Assembly: GCA_017960525.1 (NCBI GenBank)
Contig: JAGCZA010000134.1
Coordinates: forward strand, 1 to 41,144
Direction of reading: 5' to 3'
Origin: Prevotella sp.
Lineage (GTDB): Bacteria > Bacteroidota > Bacteroidia > Bacteroidales > Bacteroidaceae
Length of the DNA stretch: 41,144 nucleotides
In this document: positions 22,348 to 31,544 of the stretch, piece by piece
Layout: each line of letters begins with the position of its first letter
How positions within the stretch are numbered: the first letter of the stretch is position 1
Made by a program: the position numbers and the translations under genes
The notes under the pieces: generated by a model
What the model saw: only the letters and a program-made list of their open reading frames with translations
The model's database searches: none
What the model was told of the DNA's origin: nothing

Positions 22348-23319
22348 ATGATAACGACGGCAGCGGCATATCATATTCCCGTGCTTCGGCAGGAAAGCAT
22401 CGACGGGCTGGACGTCCAGTCCGATGGCATCTATGCCGACGTAACCTTCGGCGGTGGCGGCCACAGCCGCGAAATCCTGCAACGGCTGGGCAACAGGGGG
22501 CATCTCTACGCCTTCGACCAGGATGCCGACGCCGAGAAAAACATCGTCAACGACGACAGATTCACCTTCGTAAGAAGTAATTTCCGATACCTGAAGAACT
22601 GGATGCGCTACCATGGCGTGGAGCAGATGGACGGCATTCTGGCCGACCTGGGGGTGTCGTCGCACCATTTCGACGACGAGAGCCGCGGCTTCTCGTTCCG
22701 TTTCGACGCCCAGCTCGACATGCGGATGAACCGCCGAGGGGGCATCACCGCCGCCGAAGTGGTGAACACCTACGACGAACAGCGCCTGAGCGACGTGTTC
22801 TACCTCTACGGCGAACTGAAAAACGCCCGCCGCATCGCCGCAACGCTGGTGAAAGCGCGCCAGCAGCAACCCATCGACACCACGGGGCAACTGCTCCACG
22901 TGCTGGGCATCGACCTGAACGCCGAGGGCGAATGGACGGCAAGCAATGCCCAGTCCTCCATCTTCAATCTTCAGTCGAAGAAAGAAGTGACCCGCCTGTT
23001 CCAGGCGCTTCGCATAGAGGTGAACCACGAAATGGAGGCGCTGAAGGAAATGCTGACAGCAGCCACAGAACTGCTCAGGCCAGGAGGGCGGCTGGTGGTC
23101 ATCACCTACCACTCGCTGGAAGACCGGTTGGTGAAGAACATGATGCGCAGCGGCAACGTGGAAGGCCGCGCCGAACAAGACTTCTTCGGAAGGGTGGCGG
23201 CTCCGCTACGCGCTATATATAATAAGGTGGTGACGCCGTCGGAGGAAGAGTTGGCGGCTAATCCGCGAAGCAGGAGCGCAAAACTGAGAGTGGCAGAAAA
23301 AGTGATAAGTGATAAGTGA
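22348..23319 (+). CDS. rsmH: 16S rRNA (cytosine1402-N4)-methyltransferase RsmH
   Basis: 323 aa. RsmH (MraW) methylates C1402 of 16S rRNA with S-adenosylmethionine. Visible motifs are YHIPVLRQESIDGL at the start, the SAM-binding DVTFGGGGHSREIL and AFDQDADA, GILADLGVSSHHFDD, FSFRFDAQLDMRMN, and LFQALRIEVNHEMEAL. The start MITTAAAYHIPVL at 22348 follows the mraZ stop by 17 bases. An upstream in-frame ATG would overlap mraZ and add unrelated residues. Residues about 190-212 (SNAQSSIFNLQSK) are an extra low-complexity piece encoded by four CARTCTT heptamers. The C-terminal VISDK is encoded by GTGATAA repeats that continue into the intergenic gap. Confidence 0.95.
   Translation: MITTAAAYHIPVLRQESIDGLDVQSDGIYADVTFGGGGHSREILQRLGNRGHLYAFDQDADAEKNIVNDDRFTFVRSNFRYLKNWMRYHGVEQMDGILADLGVSSHHFDDESRGFSFRFDAQLDMRMNRRGGITAAEVVNTYDEQRLSDVFYLYGELKNARRIAATLVKARQQQPIDTTGQLLHVLGIDLNAEGEWTASNAQSSIFNLQSKKEVTRLFQALRIEVNHEMEALKEMLTAATELLRPGGRLVVITYHSLEDRLVKNMMRSGNVEGRAEQDFFGRVAAPLRAIYNKVVTPSEEELAANPRSRSAKLRVAEKVISDK
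22951..22978 (+). repeat. CARTCTT heptamer array inside rsmH
   Basis: CAGTCCT, CCATCTT, CAATCTT, CAGTCGA: four 7-bp units in frame, encoding QSSIFNLQS in a region where RsmH proteins normally have a short loop before LFQALRIEVN. Confidence 0.65.
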
Positions 23320-23335
23320 CAAGTGATAAGTGAAG
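23302..23335 (+). repeat. GTGATAA heptamer array at the rsmH-ftsL junction
   Basis: GTGATAA, GTGATAA, GTGACAA, GTGATAA, GTGAAG run through the last codons of rsmH, its stop codon and the whole gap up to the ftsL ATG. Confidence 0.8.
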
Positions 23336-23842
23336 ATGAAAGAGCCGGAACTGATTATTGAGAATGTAGCGGACGGGATTGTCGATGAAACCGACGATTT
23401 TGGCAAAGGGGCCAAGAAGAAAAAAGGGGAAGACTTCGATGAAACCGACGAAATCAAGCCCAAAGAGACTTCTACGCTACAGCAACTGAGAGAGCAAGCC
23501 AGTGAAGACGACAATGCGACGACGGGGACACAGACGCTGCGCCAGATAGTGGGCGGCGACTACCTGTTCTCCCTGGTTCGCAACCACATCTGGCTCATCG
23601 TGCTCGTGGTGCTGCTGATGTGCATCTACGTGGGCGTGCGCTACCAGTGCCAACAGGACACCATCGAAATCAGCCGGCTGGAGAAAGAACTGACCGACGC
23701 CAAATACCGCGCCATGTCAAGTTCGAGCAACCTCACGGAGATGTGCCGCCAGAGCAACGTGCTCCGCGTGCTCCACGAAAACGAGGACACGCTGCTGCAA
23801 ATGCCCGAACAGCCGCCGTTCATCGTGCCGGTGGAGGAGTGA
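23336..23842 (+). CDS. ftsL: FtsL-like cell division protein
   Basis: 168 aa (ATG at 23336; a GTG two codons earlier is possible). An acidic, lysine-rich cytoplasmic part of about 85 residues precedes one transmembrane helix (HIWLIVLVVLLMCIYVGV, about 87-104). A short periplasmic coiled coil follows (DTIEISRLEKELTDAKYRA...). This is the Bacteroidetes FtsL-like layout with a longer N-terminus than the E. coli protein. The call rests on topology and position between rsmH and ftsI; sequence conservation in FtsL is low. It is expected to act in the divisome with FtsQ and FtsI/FtsW. Confidence 0.85.
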   Translation: MKEPELIIENVADGIVDETDDFGKGAKKKKGEDFDETDEIKPKETSTLQQLREQASEDDNATTGTQTLRQIVGGDYLFSLVRNHIWLIVLVVLLMCIYVGVRYQCQQDTIEISRLEKELTDAKYRAMSSSSNLTEMCRQSNVLRVLHENEDTLLQMPEQPPFIVPVEE

Positions 23843-23845
23843 TGG

Positions 23846-23895
23846 CGTGATAACATAATGCCGTGATAACGTTATAACGTGATAACGACATAACG
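23846..23895 (+). repeat. CGTGATAA-type repeats before ftsI
   Basis: Units CGTGATAA, CGTTATAA, CGTGATAA, CGACATAA with one irregular interruption fill the 94-bp ftsL-ftsI gap. It is the same family as at 27556-27627. Confidence 0.7.
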
Positions 23896-23936
23896 ACTAC
23901 AGAACAACAACGAGAAAACGAGATAACAAGACAGAT

Positions 23937-26078
23937 ATGAGCAAGTTCAATAAAGAAAAGGTTTTGCCGCGCTATATGGCCATTGCCGGGCTGCTGACGG
24001 TGGTGGGCTTGGCAGTCATTGCCAAGGCTGGCTACACCATGACCGCCAAGAAGAGCTACTGGGAGGTGGTGGGCAACAGCCAGAAGAGCCACACCGACAG
24101 CGTGCGGCCCAACCGTGGCAACATCCTGAGCAGCGACGGCCAACTGCTGGCCAGCAGCATCCCTGAGTACAAAATCTTTATGGACTTCCAGTCGGGCGAC
24201 CGAGGCGACACGGCCTGGGTCCACAAGCGCGACTCGGTGTGGCTCAGTCTGCTCGACAGCCTGTGCGACGGCCTGCACCGCATCTTCCCCAGTTGGACGG
24301 CACAGCAGTTCCGCGATCGTCTGGAGGAGGGCCGCCACAAGGTAATCACCGGCAAAAACGGCGAAAAGACCGTCGGCGCCCGCCACTGGTGGGTATGGCC
24401 GCGCCGCATCAACTTCAGCACCTACTGCGAGGTGATGCAACTGCCCTACTTCAATCTTCCCAAGAACAAATACGGCTTCCACTCTGAGAAGTTCGAGGCC
24501 CGCCGCCGTCCCTTCGGCTCCCTGGCCGAGCGCACCATCGGCGACATCCGCTCGTTTGAGGGCGGCAAAGACACGGCCCGCTTCGGCATCGAACTGAGTT
24601 ACGACAGCATCCTGCGCGGCAAATACGGCATTGAGCGCAAGGAGAAAGTGCTGAACAAGATGGTGCCCTTCACCGTGACGCCGCCAGTCGACGGCGCTGA
24701 CATCGTGACCACCATCGACGTGGGTATGCAGGATATGGCCGAACAGGCCCTGATAGAGGGTCTGAAGAAATGGGACGCCTCGATGGGCGTCACCATCCTG
24801 ATGGAGGTGAAGACCGGCGACGTGAAAGCCATCGTCAATATGCGCCGCAGCGACAACGGCGAATACTATGAGCGCTTCAACGACGCCATCAGTTACCGCT
24901 GCGAGCCTGGCTCGGTATTCAAGGTGGCCTCCTTCCTCGTGGCCCTCGACGACGGCGTGGTGGACACGAGTTACGTCATCCACACCGGAAGCGGCATCAT
25001 GCCCATGCATGGCGCCAAGATGAAGGACCACAACTGGCACCGTGGCGGCTATGGCGACATCAATGTGGCACGGGCGCTGGAGGTCAGTTCGAACATCGGC
25101 GTGAGTTTCGTCATTGACAATTTCTACAGCAAAGACCCCCGCAAGTATGTGGAGGGCCTCCACCGCGTGGGCATCGGCGAAGACCTGCAACTGCCCATCG
25201 TGGGCTATCTGCCGCCTAATATCCGCTACCCCGACACCAAGACCACCAACCGCTCCAAATACTGGAGCAAGACCACGCTGCCCTGGATGTCGATTGGCTA
25301 CGAGACACAGATTGCGCCCATCAACACCGTGACCTTCTACAACGCCATCGCCAACAATGGCCGAATGATGCGGCCCCGCTTCGTCAAGGGCTTCACCAAG
25401 GAGGGCAATATGGTGCAAACGTTTGAGCCGCAGGTCATCAAGGAGCAGATAGCCAAGCCTCAGACCATCCAGACTATGCAGACCATCCTGCGCCACGTCG
25501 TCAGCCAAGGACTGGGAAAGAGGGCCGGCAGCCATTCGTTCCAGGTGTCGGGCAAGACGGGCACCGCCCAGGTGGCAAAGGCCGGCGGCTACAAGAGCGG
25601 CACCGTGGAGTACTGGCTGTCGTTCTGCGGCTACTTCCCTTCCGACGATCCACAGTACACCTGCATCGTCTGCATCAAGAAGTCGGGCCTACCCGCTTCC
25701 GGCGGACTGATGTCGGGCGGCATCTTCCACAATATCTCTGAGGGCGTGATGGCCAAGCGGCTGAAACTGGACGTGGAAGACGCCCGCGACTCCACCTCGT
25801 CGCCCGTCCCCGACGTGAAACTGGGCGATATGGCCGCTGCCGACTACGTGTTGGGCCATTTGGGTGTAGCCCGTAACGAGGTGCCCCTGCAGAAGTCCGT
25901 AGTGGACGAGAACTGTATGCCAAGCACCATCGGCATGGGTGCCCGCGACGCCGTCTATGCCGTGGAGCAGCAGGGGTTGAAGGCCCGTCTGCACGGCACG
26001 GGCCAGGTGGTGCGCCAGAGCATCGCCCCCGGCACGGCCATCAAGCCGGGCATGACCTGCGAACTGGAACTGAACTGA
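23937..26078 (+). CDS. ftsI: Division-specific penicillin-binding protein (peptidoglycan transpeptidase FtsI/PBP3) with PASTA domain
   Basis: 713 aa. One N-terminal transmembrane helix (about 11-32) anchors a periplasmic enzyme. The pedestal domain contains RPNRGNILSSDGQLLASS. The transpeptidase domain shows all three active-site motifs: S326-V-F-K329 in EPGSVFK, S384-S-N386, and K540-T-G542 in SGKTGTAQVA. The last about 90 residues (VPDVKLGDMAAADYVLGHLGV...) form a PASTA-like domain. It cross-links septal peptidoglycan together with FtsW. It lies 15 bases before murE. An antisense frame of 571 codons on the minus strand is a composition artefact. Confidence 0.95.
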   Translation: MSKFNKEKVLPRYMAIAGLLTVVGLAVIAKAGYTMTAKKSYWEVVGNSQKSHTDSVRPNRGNILSSDGQLLASSIPEYKIFMDFQSGDRGDTAWVHKRDSVWLSLLDSLCDGLHRIFPSWTAQQFRDRLEEGRHKVITGKNGEKTVGARHWWVWPRRINFSTYCEVMQLPYFNLPKNKYGFHSEKFEARRRPFGSLAERTIGDIRSFEGGKDTARFGIELSYDSILRGKYGIERKEKVLNKMVPFTVTPPVDGADIVTTIDVGMQDMAEQALIEGLKKWDASMGVTILMEVKTGDVKAIVNMRRSDNGEYYERFNDAISYRCEPGSVFKVASFLVALDDGVVDTSYVIHTGSGIMPMHGAKMKDHNWHRGGYGDINVARALEVSSNIGVSFVIDNFYSKDPRKYVEGLHRVGIGEDLQLPIVGYLPPNIRYPDTKTTNRSKYWSKTTLPWMSIGYETQIAPINTVTFYNAIANNGRMMRPRFVKGFTKEGNMVQTFEPQVIKEQIAKPQTIQTMQTILRHVVSQGLGKRAGSHSFQVSGKTGTAQVAKAGGYKSGTVEYWLSFCGYFPSDDPQYTCIVCIKKSGLPASGGLMSGGIFHNISEGVMAKRLKLDVEDARDSTSSPVPDVKLGDMAAADYVLGHLGVARNEVPLQKSVVDENCMPSTIGMGARDAVYAVEQQGLKARLHGTGQVVRQSIAPGTAIKPGMTCELELN

Positions 26079-26093
26079 TTAATCATATATCGT

Positions 26094-27551
26094 ATGAAAC
26101 TGAGCGAAATACTGAAGGAGATTGAGCCGAAGAGGCTGGAGGGCAATGCCGACACCGACATTACCAGCGTGTGTATAGACTCGCGCCAGGTCACACCGGG
26201 GGCGCTGTTTGTGGCTATCCGTGGCACGCAGACCGACGGCCACCAGTACATCCCCAAGGCCATCGAACTGGGCGCCGCCGCCATCCTCTGCGAAGAGTTG
26301 CCCAGCGGACTGGGCGACACGCCCGCCCTGGTCCAGGTGGAGAGCACCGAGGATGTGGTAGGCATCGTGGCCACCACCTTCTACGGCAAGCCGTCGGAGC
26401 AGTTGAAACTGGTGGGCGTGACCGGCACCAACGGCAAGACCACCATCGCCACCTTATTATATAATATGTTCCGGAAAATGGGCCACAAGTGCGGCCTGCT
26501 CTCCACCGTGTGCAACTACATCGAGGGCGAAGCCGTGGCCGCCACGCACACCACGCCCGACCCCATCGAACTGAACCAGTTGCTGCGCCGTATGGTCGAT
26601 GCCGGTTGCGAGTATGCCTTTATGGAATGCTCCAGCCATGCCATTGCCCAAAAGCGTATCGGCGGACTGAACTTTGCTGGCGGCATCTTCACCAACCTGA
26701 CCCGAGACCACCTGGACTACCACAAGACGGTGGAGAACTATCGCGACGCCAAGAAGGCTTTCTTCGACATGCTGCCCAAGGGCAGTTTCGCCATCACCAA
26801 TGCCGACGACAAGAACGGCCTCTTTATGATGCAGAACACGAAGGCCACGGTGAAGACCTACTCGACGCGCCAGATGGCCGACTACCGCGCCCGCATCATC
26901 GAGGCCCACTTCGAGGGTATGTACCTGGAGGTGGACGGCCACGAGGTGGGCGTGCAGTTCATCGGCAAGTTCAACGTGTCTAACCTGCTGGCCGTCTATG
27001 GTGCTGCCCGTATGCTGGGCAAGGCGCCTGAGGACATCCTGCTGGTGATGAGCACGCTGAAGAGCGTCGACGGGCGGCTGGAGCCAATCAGTTCGCCCGA
27101 TGGATGGACTGCCGTGGTCGACTATGCCCACACGCCCGACGCGCTGGATAATGTGCTCCGCGCCATCCATGAAGTGCTTGACGGCAAAGAGGGCAAGATC
27201 ATCACCGTCTGCGGCGCAGGCGGCAACCGCGACAAGGGCAAGCGCCCGCTGATGGCCCAGGAGGCCGTGCGCCAGAGCGACCGCGTCATCATCACCAGCG
27301 ACAACCCCCGCTTCGAGGAGCCGCAGGACATCATCAACGACATGCTGGCCGGACTGACACCGCAGCAGCTGAAGAAGGTGGTGACCATCGTCGACCGCCG
27401 CGAGGCCATCCGCGCCGCCGCCATGATGGCCCAGAAGGGCGACGTCATCCTCATCGCCGGCAAGGGCCACGAGGACTATCAGGAGATACGAGGCGTGAAG
27501 CACCACTTCGACGACCGCGAGGAGGTGAGGAAATGCCTGGCGGCAGGATAA
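26094..27551 (+). CDS. murE: UDP-MurNAc-L-Ala-D-Glu:meso-diaminopimelate ligase MurE
   Basis: 485 aa, full length. It adds the third stem-peptide residue to UDP-MurNAc-dipeptide in the cytoplasm using ATP. The P-loop VTGTNGKTT has Lys115, and the Mur-ligase middle domain contains [15 protein letters not shown] and [12 protein letters not shown]. The DNPR motif (residues 403-406) marks meso-DAP rather than lysine specificity, as usual for Gram-negative bacteria. It is followed by an 83-bp gap filled by octamer repeats before mraY. Confidence 0.97.
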   Translation: MKLSEILKEIEPKRLEGNADTDITSVCIDSRQVTPGALFVAIRGTQTDGHQYIPKAIELGAAAILCEELPSGLGDTPALVQVESTEDVVGIVATTFYGKPSEQLKLVGVTGTNGKTTIATLLYNMFRKMGHKCGLLSTVCNYIEGEAVAATHTTPDPIELNQLLRRMVDAGCEYAFMECSSHAIAQKRIGGLNFAGGIFTNLTRDHLDYHKTVENYRDAKKAFFDMLPKGSFAITNADDKNGLFMMQNTKATVKTYSTRQMADYRARIIEAHFEGMYLEVDGHEVGVQFIGKFNVSNLLAVYGAARMLGKAPEDILLVMSTLKSVDGRLEPISSPDGWTAVVDYAHTPDALDNVLRAIHEVLDGKEGKIITVCGAGGNRDKGKRPLMAQEAVRQSDRVIITSDNPRFEEPQDIINDMLAGLTPQQLKKVVTIVDRREAIRAAAMMAQKGDVILIAGKGHEDYQEIRGVKHHFDDREEVRKCLAAG

Positions 27552-27555
27552 ATGT

Positions 27556-27627
27556 CGTGATAACGTCATAACGTGATAACGTAATAACGTGATAACGAAA
27601 TAACGTGATAACGTGATAACGAAATAA
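27556..27627 (+). repeat. Nine-unit CGTGATAA octamer array before mraY
   Basis: Nine consecutive 8-bp units from CGTGATAA (27556) to CGAAATAA (27627), with only positions 3-5 varying (GTG, GTC, GTA, GAA). The array occupies nearly all of the murE-mraY gap. No promoter or hairpin is seen there. Confidence 0.85.
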
Positions 27628-27634
27628 CGAAACT

Positions 27635-28912
27635 ATGCTGTACTATCTGTTTCGATTCTTAGAGCAATTCAATATCCCGGGCAGCCACCTGTGGAGCTAC
27701 ATCTCGTTCCGCGCACTGCTGGCACTCATCCTCTCGCTGATTATCTCGGCCTGGTTCGGCGAGTTCTTCATCAAGTGGATGAAACGGCGCAAAATCTTCG
27801 AGACGCAACGGCCAGTCGACGAGGATCCCTTTGGCGTTGAGAAGAAAGGCGTGCCCACTATGGGCGGCATCATCATCATCGTATCGCTGCTGGTGCCCGT
27901 GTTGCTGCTGGGCCGCACCCGCAACATCTACCTCATCCTGATGGTCATTACCACCGTTTGGCTTGGTTTTCTGGGCTTTATGGACGACTACATCAAGATA
28001 TTCCGCCGTCACAAGGAGGGTCTGAAGGGCATCTACAAGATTATCGGCCAGGTGTCAATCGGCTTCATTGTGGGTCTGACGCTCTACCTAAGCCCCGACG
28101 TGGTGATGCGCGAGAACATCAGTGCGGAGCAGACTTCCGGGCTGACTACCACGGTGGTGAAGCACGAGGTCGAAGCCCACAAGAGCCTGCAAACCACCAT
28201 CCCCTTCACCAAGCACCACAACCTGAGTTATTCGGAACTGATGTCATTTGTGGGCAAGCACAAGGTGGCAGCCGGATGGATTGTGTTCGTGCTGATGACC
28301 ATTCTGGTGGTCACCGCCGTGAGCAATGGCGCCAACCTGAACGATGGTATGGACGGCATGTGTGCCGGCAACTCGGCCATCATCGGCGTGGCGCTGGGCA
28401 TCTTCGCCTACGTCAGCAGCCACATCGGCTACGCCTCCTACTTCGACATTATGTACATCCCCCATTCCGAGGAACTGGTCATCTTCCTGTCGGCCTTCGT
28501 GGGAGCGCTCATCGGCTTCCTGTGGTACAACGCCTATCCGGCACAGGTCTTTATGGGCGACACGGGGTCGCTCACCATCGGCGGCATCATCGGCGTCTGC
28601 GCCGTCATCATCCACAAGGAACTGATGCTGCCCATCCTCTGTGGCATCTTCTTCGTCGAGAGCCTGTCGGTCATCATCCAGACACAGTGGTTCAAGTGGA
28701 AAAAACGCAAGGGACAGCGCGTCCGCGTGTTCCGTGCCACGCCCATCCACGACAACTTCCGCAAACTGGACTCGCAACTCGACGCCACCTCGCGCTATCT
28801 GCTCAAGAATTGGCCTCACCGCCCGTTCCACGAGTCGAAAATCACCATCCGCTTCTGGATTACCACCATCATCCTGGCAGCATTAACCATCATAACCCTG
28901 AAGATAAGATAA
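27635..28912 (+). CDS. mraY: Phospho-N-acetylmuramoyl-pentapeptide transferase MraY
   Basis: 425 aa, about 65 longer than the E. coli enzyme because of an insertion around residues 160-215 (VVKHEVEAHKSLQTTIPFTKHH), common in Bacteroidetes. About ten membrane helices are seen. MraY joins UDP-MurNAc-pentapeptide to undecaprenyl phosphate to make lipid I. Conserved motifs are PTMGGIIII, GFMDDYIKI (catalytic Asp pair), NGANLNDGMDGM and MGDTGSLTIGG. The otherwise very conserved PIHHH motif reads PIHDN (H372-D373-N374). The rest of the C-terminus, FHESKITIRFWITTI, is normal, so a sequencing or frame error is unlikely. Confidence 0.96.
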   Translation: MLYYLFRFLEQFNIPGSHLWSYISFRALLALILSLIISAWFGEFFIKWMKRRKIFETQRPVDEDPFGVEKKGVPTMGGIIIIVSLLVPVLLLGRTRNIYLILMVITTVWLGFLGFMDDYIKIFRRHKEGLKGIYKIIGQVSIGFIVGLTLYLSPDVVMRENISAEQTSGLTTTVVKHEVEAHKSLQTTIPFTKHHNLSYSELMSFVGKHKVAAGWIVFVLMTILVVTAVSNGANLNDGMDGMCAGNSAIIGVALGIFAYVSSHIGYASYFDIMYIPHSEELVIFLSAFVGALIGFLWYNAYPAQVFMGDTGSLTIGGIIGVCAVIIHKELMLPILCGIFFVESLSVIIQTQWFKWKKRKGQRVRVFRATPIHDNFRKLDSQLDATSRYLLKNWPHRPFHESKITIRFWITTIILAALTIITLKIR

Positions 28913-28916
28913 ACGT

Positions 28917-30248
28917 ATGAAAAGAATAGTCATCCTTGGTGCTGGCGAGAGCGGTGCAGGAGCAGCCGTACTGGCCAAGAAAGAAGGGTTCGACGTGTTT
29001 GTGAGCGACATGTCGGCCATTGCTCCGCGCTACAAGCAGATGCTCGACGACCGACAGATTGCATGGGAAGAGAACCAGCACACGGAGAGCCTGATACTCA
29101 GTGCCGACGAAATCATCAAGTCGCCAGGCATTCCCGACACGGCACCAATGATGAAAAAGGTGAAAGCCGCTGGCATACCCGTCATCAGCGAGATAGAGTT
29201 TGCCGGACGCTACACCACGTCGAAGATGATTTGCATCACTGGCTCCAACGGCAAGACCACCACCACCTCACTAATTTATCACATCTTCAAGGCTGCGGGC
29301 TACGACGCCGGACTGGCCGGCAACATCGGTCATTCGCTGGCCCTGCAGGTGGCCGAAGAACCCCACGAATACTACATCATCGAACTCAGTTCGTTCCAAC
29401 TGGACAATATGTACCAATTCCGCGCCAACATCGCCGTGCTGCTCAACATCACGCCCGACCATCTGGACCGCTACGACAACCAGATGCAGAACTATGTGGA
29501 CGCCAAGATGCGCATTGTGCAGAACCAGACTCCAGAGGACGCTTTCATCTACTGGAACGACGACCCCATTATCCAGCGCGAACTGCAAAAATATCAGATT
29601 CCATCGATACATTACCCCTTCTCGGAACTGAAAGGTAAAGGTTGCATCGGCTACATTGAGCAGGGCCAGTACACTATAGAAAAGCCCACGCCTTTCAATA
29701 TGGAGTTGGAGCAGTTGAGTCTGACCGGCCGCCACAACATCTACAACTCGCTGGCCGCAGGCATCGCCGGCAACATTGCGGGCATCAAGAAAGAGATTAT
29801 CCGCCAGAGTCTGAGCGACTTCCCCGGCGTGGAGCACCGCCTGGAAAAGGTGTGCACCGTACGCGGCGTGCAATATGTGAACGACTCGAAGGCCACCAAT
29901 GTCGATGCCTGCTGGTACGCACTCGACTCGATGAAAACCAAGGTGGTGCTCATCTTGGGCGGCAAGGACAAGGGCAACGACTACACCCCCATCAAACCGC
30001 TCATCCGCGAGAAGTGCTCGGCACTGGTTTATCTGGGCGCCGACAACACCAAACTGCACCAAAACTTCGATGAAATGGGCATTTCTGTGCGCGACACCCA
30101 CTCTATGAAAGACTGCGTGGCCGCCTGCTACGAACTGGCCCAGCCCGGTGAAACGGTGCTTCTCTCCCCCTGCTGCGCCAGTTTCGACCTCTTCAAGAAC
30201 ATGGAGGACCGTGGCGAACAATTCAAGGAATTGGCAAGAAATCTATAG
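28917..30248 (+). CDS. murD: UDP-MurNAc-L-alanine:D-glutamate ligase MurD
   Basis: 443 aa, usual length. It adds D-glutamate to UDP-MurNAc-L-Ala in the cytoplasm. The N-terminal Rossmann-like domain begins RIVILGAGESGAGAAVLA. The P-loop ITGSNGKTTTT has Lys113; the central domain has ELSSFQLDNM and ITPDHLDRYDN; the C-terminal domain has GVEHRLEKV, VNDSKATNVDA and LILGGKDKGND. It lies four bases after mraY and 24 before ftsW. Confidence 0.97.
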   Translation: MKRIVILGAGESGAGAAVLAKKEGFDVFVSDMSAIAPRYKQMLDDRQIAWEENQHTESLILSADEIIKSPGIPDTAPMMKKVKAAGIPVISEIEFAGRYTTSKMICITGSNGKTTTTSLIYHIFKAAGYDAGLAGNIGHSLALQVAEEPHEYYIIELSSFQLDNMYQFRANIAVLLNITPDHLDRYDNQMQNYVDAKMRIVQNQTPEDAFIYWNDDPIIQRELQKYQIPSIHYPFSELKGKGCIGYIEQGQYTIEKPTPFNMELEQLSLTGRHNIYNSLAAGIAGNIAGIKKEIIRQSLSDFPGVEHRLEKVCTVRGVQYVNDSKATNVDACWYALDSMKTKVVLILGGKDKGNDYTPIKPLIREKCSALVYLGADNTKLHQNFDEMGISVRDTHSMKDCVAACYELAQPGETVLLSPCCASFDLFKNMEDRGEQFKELARNL

Positions 30249-30272
30249 TCTCCAGTCATTATATAAAAGTCA

Positions 30273-31544
30273 ATGAACAAGATAGGCAATCTCTTCAAGG
30301 GCGACAAGGGCATCTGGACGGTGTTCCTCTTCCTCTGCCTCATCAGCGTGGTTGAGGTCTTCTCAGCGTCGAGCACGCTGACCTACAAGACCCACAACTA
30401 CCTGGGGCCGCTCATCTACCATAGCGTCACCATCCTGGTCGGCGTAGTGGTGGCCATCGTCACGCTCAACATCCCCTGCCGCTACTTCAAACTCCTCACG
30501 CCCATCATGCTCATCGCCTCCTACGCCACCCTTTTGTGGGTGCTGCTTTGGGGCGAAAGCATCAATGGCGCCAACCGCGTCATCCAACTTCCGGGTTTCA
30601 CCTTCCAGCCGTCGGAGATTGCCAAGGGAACTATGGTACTCACGGCAGCACAGATACTGAGCGCCATGCAGCGCGAAGACGGCAGCGGCTCTGACCCCAC
30701 GGCCATGAAATACATTCTGTGGCTCTCGGTGCCAGCCATCTTGCTCATTGGACTGGAAAACCTGTCTACGGCAGTACTCCTCTTCACCGTCATCTACCTG
30801 ATGATGTTTTTCGCCCGTGTGCCGATGAAGCAGATTGGCAAACTCACAGGTGTGCTTGTGCTGTGCGTGGCTGTCTTCCTGGGCCTCGTCTTCGGTCTGG
30901 GCGGGATGGACAAGCAGGCCGAGCAAGAACTGGCCGACATTAAAGCAGGGGTGAAGACCGAACAGGTGGTCCAACCCGAAAAGACTGAGAAGAGCAGTTT
31001 CGAGAAACTGACCCACCGCTTTGGCACCTGGCGCAACCGTCTGCTGAAACCCGGCAAGCCCAGCGACCCCAAGGACTACAAGGTGGACGACAAGAACTAC
31101 CAGGTGACCCACGCCAACCTGGCCATCGCCTCCAGTGGCATCATCGGCAAGGGTCCGGGCAACTCGGTGGAGCGCGACTATCTGCCACAGGCTTTCAGCG
31201 ACTTCATCTATGCCATCATCATCGAGGAGATGGGTATCATCGGAGCCATCGCCGTGGTGTTCCTCTACGTCATCCTGCTCTTCAGGGCGGCACGCATAGC
31301 CGGACGTTGTGAAAACAATTTCCCTGCCTTCCTCGTACTGGGACTGGCACTATTACTGGTGTTCCAGGCGGCCATCAATATGGCTGTGGCTGTCGACTTC
31401 GGCATCGTCACGGGCCAACCCCTGCCATTAGTGTCGAAGGGTGGTACGTCCACCATCGTGAACTGTGCCTATATAGGAGTGATATTGAGCGTTAGCCGTA
31501 GTGCGAAACGCAGCGAAAAGTCCGTTAAAACCGTTGAAGTATGA
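30273..31544 (+). CDS. ftsW: Septal peptidoglycan polymerase FtsW (SEDS family)
   Basis: 423 aa with about ten membrane helices. SEDS glycosyltransferases polymerise lipid II with a partner class B PBP, here FtsI. Recognisable pieces are FQPSEIAKGTMVL, the periplasmic loop with the essential Asp in ERDYLPQAFSDFIYAIIIEEMG, and VTGQPLPLVSKGGTS near the C-terminus. A hydrophilic insertion of about 60 residues (KTEQVVQPEKTEKSSFEKL...) lies before the HANLAIASSGIIGKG segment. The end overlaps the murG start by four bases (ATGA), suggesting translational coupling. Confidence 0.95.
   Translation: MNKIGNLFKGDKGIWTVFLFLCLISVVEVFSASSTLTYKTHNYLGPLIYHSVTILVGVVVAIVTLNIPCRYFKLLTPIMLIASYATLLWVLLWGESINGANRVIQLPGFTFQPSEIAKGTMVLTAAQILSAMQREDGSGSDPTAMKYILWLSVPAILLIGLENLSTAVLLFTVIYLMMFFARVPMKQIGKLTGVLVLCVAVFLGLVFGLGGMDKQAEQELADIKAGVKTEQVVQPEKTEKSSFEKLTHRFGTWRNRLLKPGKPSDPKDYKVDDKNYQVTHANLAIASSGIIGKGPGNSVERDYLPQAFSDFIYAIIIEEMGIIGAIAVVFLYVILLFRAARIAGRCENNFPAFLVLGLALLLVFQAAINMAVAVDFGIVTGQPLPLVSKGGTSTIVNCAYIGVILSVSRSAKRSEKSVKTVEV

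Noticed and set aside
23820-25535. 571-codon antisense frame over ftsI, and similar long frames opposite ftsA/ftsZ (35336-36946), murE (26457-27569) and fumarase (38957-40222)
   Set aside because: These arise from GC-rich third positions in the real genes. Their translations are Val/Ala/Gly/His-rich without any family motif.
27556-27627. Octamer array considered as operator or promoter cluster
   Set aside because: No promoter box or gene-specific palindrome is seen. The same units occur at unrelated junctions, so it is listed as a repeat.
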